NCBI RefSeq assembly: GCF_026410285.1
Contig: NZ_JAPMLP010000003.1
Span: 372,001-436,000, forward strand
Direction: 5' to 3'
DNA length: 64,000 bases
Source: Sulfitobacter sp. F26169L
GTDB taxonomy: Bacteria > Pseudomonadota > Alphaproteobacteria > Rhodobacterales > Rhodobacteraceae
The notes beneath the pieces are model-generated. The model saw only the letters and a program-made list of their open reading frames with translations. It was not told the DNA's origin and made no database searches. This document shows, in pieces, positions 47,593 to 57,649 of this stretch (positions within the stretch are counted from its first letter, which is position 1; the number at the start of each line of letters is the position of its first letter). The translations under genes were made by a program, and so were the position numbers.

Positions 47593-48563
47593 AGTCGGTC
47601 CTCCGGGGATGTACGGTAAGGGGTGGCGGCGTGTGCAACCAGATCACGCAGAAACCAGCGCGGATCCTGCGGATGTCGCCCACCCAGCGCCGCGCGCAGA
47701 CGGTGCAAGACACCACCTGCCAGATGGGCCAGCAAGGCCGTTGCGGCATACACGCGGCCATGGTTCTTGATAAAATAGTGACGGCGGGAATCGTACCAAT
47801 AGGACGGCATCCGCCTGGTTGTTTTCAATCCTGTGGAAACCGAGCCGATATGCACCACGCGGCTGTCTTGCACGTACCAGCATGACCAACCCGCACGCGC
47901 GGCGCGCAAACACAGATCGGTTTCTTCGAAGTACAGAAAAAATGTCTCGTCAAAAAGGCCGATCTGTTCCAGCATGGTGCGGCGCAACATCATCGAGGCA
48001 CCCGCGCTCCAGTCAACCTGACAGGTGGTTGCGGGTTGCGGCATCGGCACGGGGGCCTCGGGAAACATGCGGTCGATAAAACCCAATCGTGCCGCGCCGG
48101 CGAACTCCCCCGCAATGCTGGGAAACCGGAAAGCGGTTGTGTGCACAACACCGTCTTCGCCGCGCACATTGCTGCACGCGATACCGGCGTCGCGGTGCGC
48201 TTCGAGATGATCCATAAGCGCCTCGATACAGCCCGCATCGGGGAAGGCATCAGAATTAAGCACATAGAAATAGTCGGGTGCCCGCCCGTCGCCCAGCGTC
48301 ATCCGCAGCGCGATGTTGTTCCCCGCCCCGAAGCCACCGTTGACGGGCGATGCGACAACACGCACAAGTCCGCCCTCGCCCCAGCCACGGGCGGCAACCT
48401 GTTGTGTAATCATCTCATACGATCCATCGCCCGACGCATTGTCGACAATCACCAACTCACCGCCCACGCTGTGCAAATCGGCCAACGCTGCTTCTGCCGC
48501 GCGCAGGGTCATTTCCGGCGTGCGAAAGTTCAAAATAACACAAAGCACTGTGGGGGCTGGCAT
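47589..48563 (-). CDS. Family 2 glycosyltransferase (rhamnosyltransferase-like)
   Basis: The 324-residue GT-A enzyme has VLCVILNFRTPEMTLRAAEA, ELVIVDNASGDGSYE, and FYVLNSDAFPD (the DxD-like site), followed by FDETFFLYFEETDLCLRA, typical of rhamnosyltransferase-like GT2 proteins. It sits exactly between the PKS (3-bp gap) and the NRPS (4-bp overlap), so it is almost certainly part of the same pathway. It may glycosylate the PKS-NRPS product or build the sugar acceptor for it. Confidence 0.88.
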   Translation of the reverse strand: MPAPTVLCVILNFRTPEMTLRAAEAALADLHSVGGELVIVDNASGDGSYEMITQQVAARGWGEGGLVRVVASPVNGGFGAGNNIALRMTLGDGRAPDYFYVLNSDAFPDAGCIEALMDHLEAHRDAGIACSNVRGEDGVVHTTAFRFPSIAGEFAGAARLGFIDRMFPEAPVPMPQPATTCQVDWSAGASMMLRRTMLEQIGLFDETFFLYFEETDLCLRAARAGWSCWYVQDSRVVHIGSVSTGLKTTRRMPSYWYDSRRHYFIKNHGRVYAATALLAHLAGGVLHRLRAALGGRHPQDPRWFLRDLVAHAATPYRTSPEDRL

Positions 48564-48566
48564 TGG

Positions 48567-51500
48567 CTACTCCGCCGCTGTGGCCTGACGCGGTGCGTCA
48601 GTGTGCAGGGCTTCGTCGATCACTTCGCGCAGCTCAGCCGCCATAACAACCACATTGGGTGACAGCACCATACTGTCGTGATCCCCCGGCACCTCGATCA
48701 CACGCACATGGGGGGCAAAGCGGGTCCAGTCGTTGTCCTCAAAGACATACTCGCGTGCTTCGCTGACCCAATTGCCACCATTGACCTTGTATTTCCGGTC
48801 CAGAACAGGGCGCAACAACGTCATCGGACCGTCCCAATCGGGTGTCTGATAGCGCCCGACAGCGCGCAAAAACGCCGCTTCGATCTTGGTGTTGTTAAAC
48901 TGCGCGCCCGCTGGCGCTTCAACCTTTCCGGCACGTTTGGACTTTTCCCAAGCGATGCGGTTTTGCGCCCATTCCAGCAGATAGCGCGGCCCCTTTTTGC
49001 GCAACTCTGCCAGCTTGATCAGCGCCTTATCAGGCTTGCTCAGGCTCGGGCGGACAGGCAGCGGCGTGTCAAGCAACGCCAGCACGGCCACCTCCTCCCC
49101 TGCGGCAGTCAACTGGCGCGCCATTTCATACGCAGTGATACCGCCTCCGGAAAAGCCCGACAGCAGATAAGGCCCCTGCGCCTGAACCTGACGGATTTCG
49201 GCAATGTAATCCGCCGCTGCGTCCTCAACGGTTTCATGCGGGGCGCTGTCGCCGATCAACCCGCGTGCTTGCAGGCCGTAAACCGCCCGCGCATCAGAAA
49301 ATTGCAAGGCAAGATGGCGCAGGTTCAGCACGTTGCCAAACATCCCCGCCACCACGAACAGCGGCGCGCCTTTGGCCGGGCTAACACCGTTCAGCGGCAC
49401 AAGATGGACAAATCCCGTTTTTTGCTTCTGGTCCTCATCGCTGTCCGAAACAGCGATCTCGCCCGTCTGCGCGGTAATGCGCGCAGCGATCTGCGCGATT
49501 GTCGGCGCCTCGAACAGAACGGAGATCGGAAATTCAACGCCAAAGTCACGTTTCACGGCGGCGAACAAGCGCACCGCGATCAGCGAATGCCCCCCTAGAT
49601 CAAAAAAGCTGTCGTCAGCGCCGACCGGCGACACGCCCAGCAGCGTTGACCACATTTCGGCCAATGCTTCCTGCACAGGGCCTTCGGGCGGGACAAATCC
49701 TTCCAGATCGGTCCGTTCGAAACTCTGGCCTTTGGATACCGCGCGCGGCGGCGTGTCTGCCTGCGCAATCAATGCCTGCAAGGGCAGCGACGAGACATAG
49801 ATTTGCGGCATGTCCAGCGCTAGCGCGCGCAACAGCGCCTCCGGCCCCTCTGCGGCAGTGATGCCTTGGGAAACCAGATAGGCCAGCCGCTCTTCTGCTT
49901 CGGTTTGCGGTCGGGTTTCGCCCTCATCCGCATCATCAAACTGAACTTCTGCGGCGCTTAGCGGGGCAGACTGCGCGGCAAACCCGCCTTTCAGGCGCGT
50001 CATCGCAAAATCACGTACTTCGGCCAACACCGCGCCTTCGGCCTCGCAGATCGACACATCGAACCGCGCATCATCGGTGCCCGACGTGGTAAGACGCACC
50101 CAGCTGTAAATCTCGCGCGGCAGGGGTGCGAACACCTCAATCTCACCGTATGACATCGGCACCCAAAGATCGGCTCCGTCGTATTCAGGCACCAAGTCGA
50201 TGGCCCAGCCGGTGGCCAGATCCATCAGCCCCGGATGTAAAACCTGCGCGTCATCCAGCGACGCGTCTAGCCTAAGACGTGCAAGGCCTTCGTCTCCGCA
50301 CATCTGGCGGGCGCGTAAAGCCTGCCACTGCGGTCCGAAACGCAGATGCGCCTCCTGCGGGGTGGGCATATGCGCGCCGTCATGTTCCTCTACCGCGCCA
50401 AGGCGCGCTGAAACCGCTTCAAGATCAATCATATGCCGCTTGCCGGTCCGGCTGCCGATCCGTGCCTGAGCGTGGGCCTGCCAGCCCTCTCGCCCGTCCA
50501 GCGTGCAATCACTGCGCAGGGTTGCGGCAAATCCGTCTGTGTCCGGTTCCAGAGTGATACGCATCCGGCGCGTTTCGCCGTCAGGCGCTTCGAATGCGCG
50601 CAGGAAATACAAATCGCGCAGTGCATAGGGGTATGACAGCCCCGCGCCCCGCGCGGCCTGCGCCAGTGCTTCGACCATGCCGGTTCCGGGCATAACCGCG
50701 CTACCTTCGGCCATACGGTGCTGATCCAGCACCCAATCCGACGATGCATTCAGCGCAGTAGAAAAGCGGGTCGCATCCGCCATCACTTCGACAGTGTCAA
50801 GCAGCGGCACATCCAGCGCGCGCGGCAGTGTAACCACGTCAGGCGCCTGCCCGACCGCATCCGCTGCCATACCGACATCGGCCCAAACACCCCAGTTCAC
50901 CGCGACAACGCGGGTTTTCGCCCCGACTCGCGATTTTGCAAAGGCGTTCATGTATTCGTTGGCAGCAACATAATCGATCTGCCCCGCCGCGCGGGTGGCG
51001 GTGGAGGTAGACGCAAACAGTATCAGCAGATCAACACTGCCATCGGGCAACAACTGGTCCAGCACCCGCAAACCCTGCACTTTGGGCGCAAGAACCGTGT
51101 CCACCTGGGCCTGTGTTTTTCCCAAAAGCGGCGCGTCGTTGAGCACACCTGCCGCATGGATCACACCGTCGATGGTGCCGCGCGCGCGCAAGCTGTCGAT
51201 CACTTTGCGCATCTGCGCCACGTTCATCACATCCGCGGCGGCCACTTCGACAGTGCCGCCCAGCGCCTCAAGCCGCTGCACAGCGCGGATGCGCCGCGCT
51301 ATCGCATCCCCTGCATGGGTGGTTTGCAACACACGCGGCCACGCTTCCCGTGCGGGCAGCGCATGGCGCCCCAACAGAACAACATGCGCGCCGTAGTTGG
51401 CCAGCAGATCAGCTGCGATTGTCTGGCCGATCCCGCCAAAGCCACCGGTTATCAGATAAGTGCCGCCCTTTTTGAGGGTCGTCGCGCCCGCAGTCTGTGC

Positions 51501-54500
51501 AAGCCGCTGCGCGCGCAGACCTTGCACATACCGGCGCTCAGCGCGCAGGGCGACAACGGCATTCGCAGGGGTCGCAAGGATTTCTTCGATCAATCCCCCC
51601 GTGACATCGCCAGCCGGTTCGGACGCGCGTGCAAACAGGCTTTTCGGGGCTTGAACCTCGGGCAGGTCTATATCCACGGTCGACACGGTAAGGCCCGTGA
51701 TTTCGCGCGGCATCACACCTGCGGGGCCACTTATCATCGCCTTTTCAGGATAGATCAGCGCCTCTGAAGCCACTCGTGCGGCACCGTTGGTGAATATGCT
51801 TAAATGGGTCTGTGGTGCATCCTCGCGCTCGGCCAACGTCTGGGCCAGCCACAGCAGGCTGTAAAACCCCTGCTCCATCAAGCGGTCATAAAAGCTGCTG
51901 CCAGGGCGGTGGGTCTCGGTACGCGTCACGCTCCAGAAATGGGCGATACGTGTAGGCGACTGATCTGCCTGCGCCAGCGCACCCATCAGCGCGTCATACC
52001 CCTCGCGTCCCTGTTCGGGTGCAAGCGTAAACTGCCCTGCACCCAGATCGGCAAAACTGTCACCGGCGCGAACAACATTCACCCGCGCCCCGGCATCCAT
52101 CAACCGTTTGACAACGGTGTCTGCGACACCGTCCTGATCCGCAAACACCAGCCAGTTTTCACCACTGGCCGAGTCGAGCGCGGCATCAAGATCAGCGTCT
52201 ACATCTGCATATCGCGCACGCCAGCTTGGTACGGCACCCCAATCGGCCATATCCTCCAGCCGCGCGATTTCGGGCCTCGCGGGGGGGATGTTCTGCGTCC
52301 CGGCCGCGATGAAATACGGGCTGCGCTGGAATTGGTAGGTGGACAGCACCACGCGGTTGCGCCGCGCCTCGCCCCAGATCTGGTCCCAATCGGCCTCAAC
52401 GCCGCAGGCCCACAGCCTGCCGATGACACCGATAAAATACATATCATCCGCGATTTCCTGATCGGGATGGCGCAGCGAACTGAGCACCTGCGCCGGTTTC
52501 ACGCCCGCACACATCGGCGCAAGCGACGACAGCGCCTTGCCCGGACCAACCTCTAGATACACGCGGTTTTCCTGCGCGCTCAGCGTTTCAATGCAATCCG
52601 CGAAATGAACCGTGTTGCGCAGCTGGTCGACCCAGTAGTCTGGATCGGTCGCCTGCGCATCCGTGATTTCTGTACCGGTGCGGTTGGACATGAACCGCAT
52701 TTTGGGGGCTTGCAGATCAAGACCGGCCAGAAACGCGCGATACTCAGCCAGAATAGGTTCCAGCATGCGGCTGTGTGCGGCGATGTCTATCGCAATGCGC
52801 TGGCTTTCCACATCGTCCTTGCCCAACCGCGCGGCCAACGCTTTTAGCGCGGCGTCGGGGCCGGAAATTGCCGTCAGTTCGGGGCCATTGACCGACGCGA
52901 TATCCAGATCGTCATCAAGGTAGGGTTTGATTTCCGCGAGCGACAATGGCACGCTGAGCATTCCACCTGCTGGCACTGTATCAAACAGGCGACCCCGCAA
53001 CAAAACCAGATCGATCAGGTTTTCAAAGTTCATCACACCCGCCAGACAGGCGGCCACATTTTCCCCCATGGAGTGACCGACCATCGCCGCAGGCCTGACA
53101 CCCCAACTAATCCAAAGTTGGGCCAGCGCGTATTCGACGATCGCAATCAGCGGCAACTGTACCGAGGGCTTTTTCAGCGCTTCGGCAGCGGCTTCTCTGT
53201 TCGCCTCTGGCAACCACAGCGCGCGGATATCGTATTCCAGCTGGGGCGAAAGATGATTCAACCCGCGATCCATCGCTTCGGCAAACACCGGCTCTGTCTC
53301 ATAGAGATCGCGGGCCATATCGGGGTATTGCGCACCACCGCCGGGGAACATGAACACAACCTCGGGGTCTGCACCCAGATTTTCATGTGTGAACACGCGG
53401 CGGGTATCACCTGCCTCCAGCAAGGTGGCGGCCTCTTCATGGGTTTCGGCCACCACCACGCGGCGGCGTTCGAATCCGCGCCGTCCGTTTTTCAGCGTAT
53501 GGGCGATATCGGCCAAATCCTGTTCGGGATGAGCGCGCAAATGCGCGGACAGGGCAGCAGTATTTGCATCCAGCGCCGCCTTTGTACGGCCCGAAACGCA
53601 CAGCACCTGAAAGGGGAAATCACTTTCTTCAGAAGGCGCACGCGCCGGTGCTTCGGACAGGATCGCATGGGCGTTTGTACCGCCTACACCCAGTGCGTTG
53701 ATTGCCGCATGTCGCGGGTTGGCGCGGCGCGGCCAGGGTGTGAGGCTGGCGTTCACCGAAAACGGGCTGCCGTCAAACCCGATTGCGGGGTTCGGGGCCT
53801 CATACCCCAGCGATGGCGGCATCGCTTCATGATGCAAAGACAGCGCGGCCTTTACCAGCCCTGCCACACCTGCGGCGGTATCCAGATGGCCGATGTTGGT
53901 TTTCACCGATCCGATCCGCGCAAAATCCACCTTGTCGGTCTGGGTGCGGTACGCCTCTGTCAGGGCCGCAACCTCTATCGGGTCGCCCAGATAGGTGCCC
54001 GTGCCGTGACATTCCACCAGTTCGATCTGCTCGGCCCGCACGCCAGACGCATCCAGCGCCATACCGATGGCTTCGGCCTGCCCGTCCACCGAAGGGGCCA
54101 GATATCCGGCTTTGGCCGCACCGTCATTATTGACTGCCGACCCTTTTATAACGGCCCAAATATGGTCGCCGTCCGCCTGCGCATCCGACAGGCGCTTCAG
54201 CGCGACACATCCCGCACCGGACCCGAAAACAGTGCCCTGCGCGCGGTGATCAAACGCATGGCATTCCCCGTCCGGTGACAGGATTTCGTTTTCATTGAAA
54301 ACATACCCCCGCCCCTGCGGCAGTTCTATGGTAACCCCACCCGCAAGCGCCATATCAACATCGCCCGCACGCAGGGCTGCCGCGGCGTAGTGGATCGCCA
54401 CCAGCGACGTAGAGCAGGCCGTTTGCAGGTTGATTGACGGGCCGTGCAAATCGAATACGTGGCTGACGCGGGTGGACAGGAAATCCTTGTCATTGCCGGT

Positions 54501-54971
54501 GTGGCGCAACAGGAACATGCCCACATCATCCACCAGATCAGGGTTGGAACAGATGTTGAAATAGAAATAGCTGCCCATGCCGCATCCGGCATAGACACCG
54601 ATTGGCCCTGCGACATTTTCCGGCACATGGCCCGCCTGCTCCATCGCTTCCCAAGCGACCTCCAGAAATTTGCGGTGCTGGGGATCTAGGATAGCGGCAT
54701 CTTTGGGCGAAAAGCCGAAAAACTCGGCGTCGAATGTCTCGAACCCTTTCAGATCGGCGGCGGCGCGCACGTAATTCTTGCGAGCGATGTTCTGCGGGGT
54801 TTCGCCTGCCGCCAGCAGTTCTTCTTCGGTAAGTTTACGGATGGATGACACGCCACTGCGCAAGTTGTCCCAAAAGGCTGCCACGTTGACGGCACCCGGA
54901 ACATTTACGGCCATACCAACAATCGCGATATCGATTGCCGACGAATTCATTTCGCGGCTGTTTTCAGTCAT
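48567..54971 (-). CDS. Type I polyketide synthase, KS-AT-KR-DH-ACP-TE
   Basis: The 2134-residue enzyme has KS (about 10-435; TACSTSLVA with Cys186, CHGTGT His322, NIGHLD His362), AT (about 535-850; GHSMGE with Ser634; its specificity motif is IAAH, neither HAFH nor YASH), and KR (about 1165-1370; GGFGGIGQ, active Ser and Tyr in FASTS and DYVAAN). DH follows (about 1395-1665; His1418 in DQHRMAEGSAVMPG, Asp1584), then ACP (Ser1796) and TE (Ser1941 in GFSGGG, Asp1968, GDHDSMV). KR before DH is unusual. A KR-like tail (GITAAEGPEALLRALALDMP) follows the DH. The ATG at 54971 has GGAAGAGA upstream. It starts the seven-gene operon. Confidence 0.95.
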   Translation of the reverse strand: MTENSREMNSSAIDIAIVGMAVNVPGAVNVAAFWDNLRSGVSSIRKLTEEELLAAGETPQNIARKNYVRAAADLKGFETFDAEFFGFSPKDAAILDPQHRKFLEVAWEAMEQAGHVPENVAGPIGVYAGCGMGSYFYFNICSNPDLVDDVGMFLLRHTGNDKDFLSTRVSHVFDLHGPSINLQTACSTSLVAIHYAAAALRAGDVDMALAGGVTIELPQGRGYVFNENEILSPDGECHAFDHRAQGTVFGSGAGCVALKRLSDAQADGDHIWAVIKGSAVNNDGAAKAGYLAPSVDGQAEAIGMALDASGVRAEQIELVECHGTGTYLGDPIEVAALTEAYRTQTDKVDFARIGSVKTNIGHLDTAAGVAGLVKAALSLHHEAMPPSLGYEAPNPAIGFDGSPFSVNASLTPWPRRANPRHAAINALGVGGTNAHAILSEAPARAPSEESDFPFQVLCVSGRTKAALDANTAALSAHLRAHPEQDLADIAHTLKNGRRGFERRRVVVAETHEEAATLLEAGDTRRVFTHENLGADPEVVFMFPGGGAQYPDMARDLYETEPVFAEAMDRGLNHLSPQLEYDIRALWLPEANREAAAEALKKPSVQLPLIAIVEYALAQLWISWGVRPAAMVGHSMGENVAACLAGVMNFENLIDLVLLRGRLFDTVPAGGMLSVPLSLAEIKPYLDDDLDIASVNGPELTAISGPDAALKALAARLGKDDVESQRIAIDIAAHSRMLEPILAEYRAFLAGLDLQAPKMRFMSNRTGTEITDAQATDPDYWVDQLRNTVHFADCIETLSAQENRVYLEVGPGKALSSLAPMCAGVKPAQVLSSLRHPDQEIADDMYFIGVIGRLWACGVEADWDQIWGEARRNRVVLSTYQFQRSPYFIAAGTQNIPPARPEIARLEDMADWGAVPSWRARYADVDADLDAALDSASGENWLVFADQDGVADTVVKRLMDAGARVNVVRAGDSFADLGAGQFTLAPEQGREGYDALMGALAQADQSPTRIAHFWSVTRTETHRPGSSFYDRLMEQGFYSLLWLAQTLAEREDAPQTHLSIFTNGAARVASEALIYPEKAMISGPAGVMPREITGLTVSTVDIDLPEVQAPKSLFARASEPAGDVTGGLIEEILATPANAVVALRAERRYVQGLRAQRLAQTAGATTLKKGGTYLITGGFGGIGQTIAADLLANYGAHVVLLGRHALPAREAWPRVLQTTHAGDAIARRIRAVQRLEALGGTVEVAAADVMNVAQMRKVIDSLRARGTIDGVIHAAGVLNDAPLLGKTQAQVDTVLAPKVQGLRVLDQLLPDGSVDLLILFASTSTATRAAGQIDYVAANEYMNAFAKSRVGAKTRVVAVNWGVWADVGMAADAVGQAPDVVTLPRALDVPLLDTVEVMADATRFSTALNASSDWVLDQHRMAEGSAVMPGTGMVEALAQAARGAGLSYPYALRDLYFLRAFEAPDGETRRMRITLEPDTDGFAATLRSDCTLDGREGWQAHAQARIGSRTGKRHMIDLEAVSARLGAVEEHDGAHMPTPQEAHLRFGPQWQALRARQMCGDEGLARLRLDASLDDAQVLHPGLMDLATGWAIDLVPEYDGADLWVPMSYGEIEVFAPLPREIYSWVRLTTSGTDDARFDVSICEAEGAVLAEVRDFAMTRLKGGFAAQSAPLSAAEVQFDDADEGETRPQTEAEERLAYLVSQGITAAEGPEALLRALALDMPQIYVSSLPLQALIAQADTPPRAVSKGQSFERTDLEGFVPPEGPVQEALAEMWSTLLGVSPVGADDSFFDLGGHSLIAVRLFAAVKRDFGVEFPISVLFEAPTIAQIAARITAQTGEIAVSDSDEDQKQKTGFVHLVPLNGVSPAKGAPLFVVAGMFGNVLNLRHLALQFSDARAVYGLQARGLIGDSAPHETVEDAAADYIAEIRQVQAQGPYLLSGFSGGGITAYEMARQLTAAGEEVAVLALLDTPLPVRPSLSKPDKALIKLAELRKKGPRYLLEWAQNRIAWEKSKRAGKVEAPAGAQFNNTKIEAAFLRAVGRYQTPDWDGPMTLLRPVLDRKYKVNGGNWVSEAREYVFEDNDWTRFAPHVRVIEVPGDHDSMVLSPNVVVMAAELREVIDEALHTDAPRQATAAE

Positions 54972-55247
54972 ACAGTCTCTTCCTTCGGCCCACGTCAACC
55001 TGCGCGAGATTTCCACACAAATTGACTAAAAAGCAGACCATTCAACCGGGCGCTAGCACTCTCCCGACACTGCACTATATCGTGAAGATGTCTAATTCAT
55101 GGCACCCCGTCCCCTTTTCAAGGCAACAGGGATCAGCATAGCATATTAACCTTTGTTTCTGAATGAAGATTATCCACTATTTGGAAACAATGGCCAATCG
55201 GTCGCACAGATGGTCAACTTTTGGCTGTCGGGTCGGGAATCGCTCAA
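54972..55247. promoter_or_regulatory. Upstream region of the PKS-NRPS operon
   Basis: About 275 bp lie between the polymerase gene's 3' end and the PKS start. It should hold the promoter of the seven-gene operon. I see one TTAAC half-site near 55146, no lux-box and no clear terminator for the upstream polymerase gene, so read-through from it is possible. Confidence 0.35.
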
Positions 55248-56705
55248 TTACATCTGGGCGCTCTTTGCGCGAGGTGTACCGCCACCCATCACCGGCGGAT
55301 TGCGCAGTGCGTGGCGCGGCGCGCGGATGCGGCGGGGATGCAGCCGCTCGACATAGCCCAGAACCGCGCCGGCGGTTAACCAAGTGAACGGGGTCAGCGT
55401 AGCGTTCAGCAGCATGTCCATCAACGTGATCCCCAGGGTTAGCGCAACGGCGCCGATGTAGGGTGACACCTCTGCCTCGCGGTGGCGCAGTGTGTGCCAC
55501 CCCAGCAATACCAACGGCAATGCAAGCAGACCGAATTCAGCAATATAGCCGAGCCAGCCAAAGCTGCCGAATACGATGATCCAGCGCCCGTCGGGAATGG
55601 TTAAAATTTGGCCGTTTTCGGAATCGCGAACCAGACTGCGGCCCCAACCGCTCCACCCGAAAGCGGGTTTTTCCGCTGCGCGGGCCAGCAGTTGCGTCTC
55701 ATTGTCAAAGCGGTAACCAAGCGATTGCGCGCGGTCGGGGTTCACTTCGGCCACTGTGGCGACAATCGCATCGGTGGGGATAACACCCAGATTACGCAGC
55801 ATCGGATAGGTTACTGCAACGAGGGCGAAAACCGTGGCCAGCAAGATCATCCAGCGAGGTGGCGCCAACAGGATAAACGGCACCAGCAGCACACCATAAG
55901 CGATGGACGCCGCACTTTTGCACGCCATTAGAAAGATCATCAGGTAAAGGACCCACAGAACTACCTTCCAACGTTCAAGCCGCGGCGCGACCCGCGCCAA
56001 TGCCGCCGCCGCCATCGCCGCGGTGCACACAAACAACGCCAGCCACAGGCCGTGCGGCAGAAACACAATCGGCCTATAGCCGCCCGCCCGCATCGTCTGC
56101 TCGAAACTATGTTGAAAAAAACCGTACACCCAAATGTTCATCTGCGGAGAAACACGAATTTCCAGAAACGACGGAACAGAATAGGCGATGGCCCCCACCA
56201 TCAGCGCCAGCAGGATTTCCCGCAGGCCCGTTTCAGTGCGTAAAAACTGCCGCGCCACCAGAAACGGCACAATCGTAAGCGCCTGCCCGATCAGAACCGA
56301 ACCGATATCGCGCACCGATTGTCCGGGCAGTGCATCGACAAGAAACAGGATCGGATCGGCATCGCGCAGCACTTCAAACAGGATCGGCTCGCGGTTGGTC
56401 AGCACGGTCGGGATCGCACTGAACACCAGCAACGCCACCAGCACCTTCGCAATCCGCCCCTCGGGCAGCAGGCGCACCTTATGTGCTGTGGCAAATACCA
56501 GAATGGCCAGAACGCTTAGATTGGGGATCGAGACCTTGTCCATCGCAGGCACCAGAGGCAGGTTGAATTCGGCCAAGGGCGGCAACAGCAAATAGCCGCC
56601 AAGGATAGACCAGACAATCGCCCGTTCAACCGACTGTGTACGAAACAGGACAAGGCAGACAAACGGCCAGATCAGCAGCATCAGATATGCAATCGGGTTG
56701 GGCAT
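55248..56705 (-). CDS. O-antigen ligase/Wzy-like polymerase, multi-spanning membrane protein
   Basis: The protein of about 485 residues is a multi-helix inner-membrane protein (roughly 11-12 segments). It has a large periplasmic loop (residues about 315-390) containing SLGYRFDNETQLLARAAEKPAFGWSGWGRS, in the style of the Wzy/O-antigen ligase superfamily. It should polymerise or ligate repeat units in the periplasm. The ATG at 56705 is preceded by AAGGAG. It points in the same direction as the PKS operon and ends 276 bp before the PKS start. Confidence 0.82.
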   Translation of the reverse strand: MPNPIAYLMLLIWPFVCLVLFRTQSVERAIVWSILGGYLLLPPLAEFNLPLVPAMDKVSIPNLSVLAILVFATAHKVRLLPEGRIAKVLVALLVFSAIPTVLTNREPILFEVLRDADPILFLVDALPGQSVRDIGSVLIGQALTIVPFLVARQFLRTETGLREILLALMVGAIAYSVPSFLEIRVSPQMNIWVYGFFQHSFEQTMRAGGYRPIVFLPHGLWLALFVCTAAMAAAALARVAPRLERWKVVLWVLYLMIFLMACKSAASIAYGVLLVPFILLAPPRWMILLATVFALVAVTYPMLRNLGVIPTDAIVATVAEVNPDRAQSLGYRFDNETQLLARAAEKPAFGWSGWGRSLVRDSENGQILTIPDGRWIIVFGSFGWLGYIAEFGLLALPLVLLGWHTLRHREAEVSPYIGAVALTLGITLMDMLLNATLTPFTWLTAGAVLGYVERLHPRRIRAPRHALRNPPVMGGGTPRAKSAQM

Positions 56706-56901
56706 TATGCTCCTTGTCGCGCAGATGCGGTGAACGGACATTCATTTACACACTAGGCAGGCGCATGTCATCACGGTAGTTTGCCCACCAACACCGCGCA
56801 GACACTGCCGACAGATTACAATGAACTGAAAAATATACAGATTTTTAGAGACAAACACCCAATCGTCGCGCAGCGATGTGGCAAGCTTGCATAGGTCAGA
56901 C

Positions 56902-57648
56902 ATGAAATTCGGCACCGGTCGTTCCGCAGTAGAGGTCAATATCCCCACCCGCACTGCATTGTTTCAGGCGGTCCGGGAAAAATTCGCAAAAGGCGACGGA
57001 TTCGCGCTAGCGACGCTGAACCTCGACCATCTGACAAAACTGCCCTGCGATACCGCTTTTGCGGACGCCTATCAGGCGCAGGATCTGGTTGTCGCGGACG
57101 GACGGCCCATTGTCTGGTTGTCGCAATTGGCAAACCAACCGCTAGAGCTGATGCCGGGATCGGATCTGGTAATACCCCTGTGTGAACTGGCAACAGAAAT
57201 GGGCGTGCCCGTTGCTTTTGTCGGCAGCTCAGATGAGGCACTGGCCGGTGCAAAGGCCGCGTTGGAACAACGGGTGCAGAAAATCAAAATCGTGCTGGCC
57301 CACGCCCCCGCATACGGGTTTGACCCGACGGGGGCAGCAGCCGCAGAAATCTGCGAGATGTTGAACGAAAGTGGCGCGGGCCTGTGCTTCATCGCGCTGG
57401 GCGCTCCGAAACAGGAGGTATTTGCAGCCTTCGCAAAGGCCCGCAGCCCCGCTGTCGGGTTTGCCTCGATTGGGGCCGGGCTTGATTTTCTGTCAGGGCA
57501 TCAGGTGCGCGCGCCGCAATTCATGCGCGCGCTGGCACTGGAATGGTTGTGGCGCGCATTGCAAAGCCCGCGCAGGATGGTGCCACGCTATGCCAAGTGT
57601 TTTGCCATTTTGCCACGGCTGACCAGACAGGCATGGCAGCAACGCTAG
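56902..57648 (+). CDS. WecG/TagA/CpsF-family glycosyltransferase (GT26)
   Basis: The protein of about 248 residues has the GT26 features ALATLNLDHLTKL, DLVVADGRPIVWLS (the conserved Asp), VAFVGSSDEALAGAK, and GLCFIALGAPKQEVF...SIGAGLDFLSG. The family transfers N-acetylmannosaminuronic acid, ManNAc or a glucosyl group to lipid-linked sugars. The ATG at 56902 is preferred, eight codons inside the longest frame, where the conserved sequence begins; the ribosome-binding site is weak (AGGTC). It faces the GT2 gene tail to tail. Confidence 0.9.
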   Translation: MKFGTGRSAVEVNIPTRTALFQAVREKFAKGDGFALATLNLDHLTKLPCDTAFADAYQAQDLVVADGRPIVWLSQLANQPLELMPGSDLVIPLCELATEMGVPVAFVGSSDEALAGAKAALEQRVQKIKIVLAHAPAYGFDPTGAAAAEICEMLNESGAGLCFIALGAPKQEVFAAFAKARSPAVGFASIGAGLDFLSGHQVRAPQFMRALALEWLWRALQSPRRMVPRYAKCFAILPRLTRQAWQQR

Positions 57649-57649
57649 C

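Noticed and set aside
53073-54278. 401-codon plus-strand frame opposite the PKS KS-AT region
   Set aside because: Antisense shadow; KS and AT active-site motifs lie on the minus strand.
54972-55247. Lux-box for quorum control of the PKS operon
   Set aside because: No palindrome of the right length or sequence was seen.
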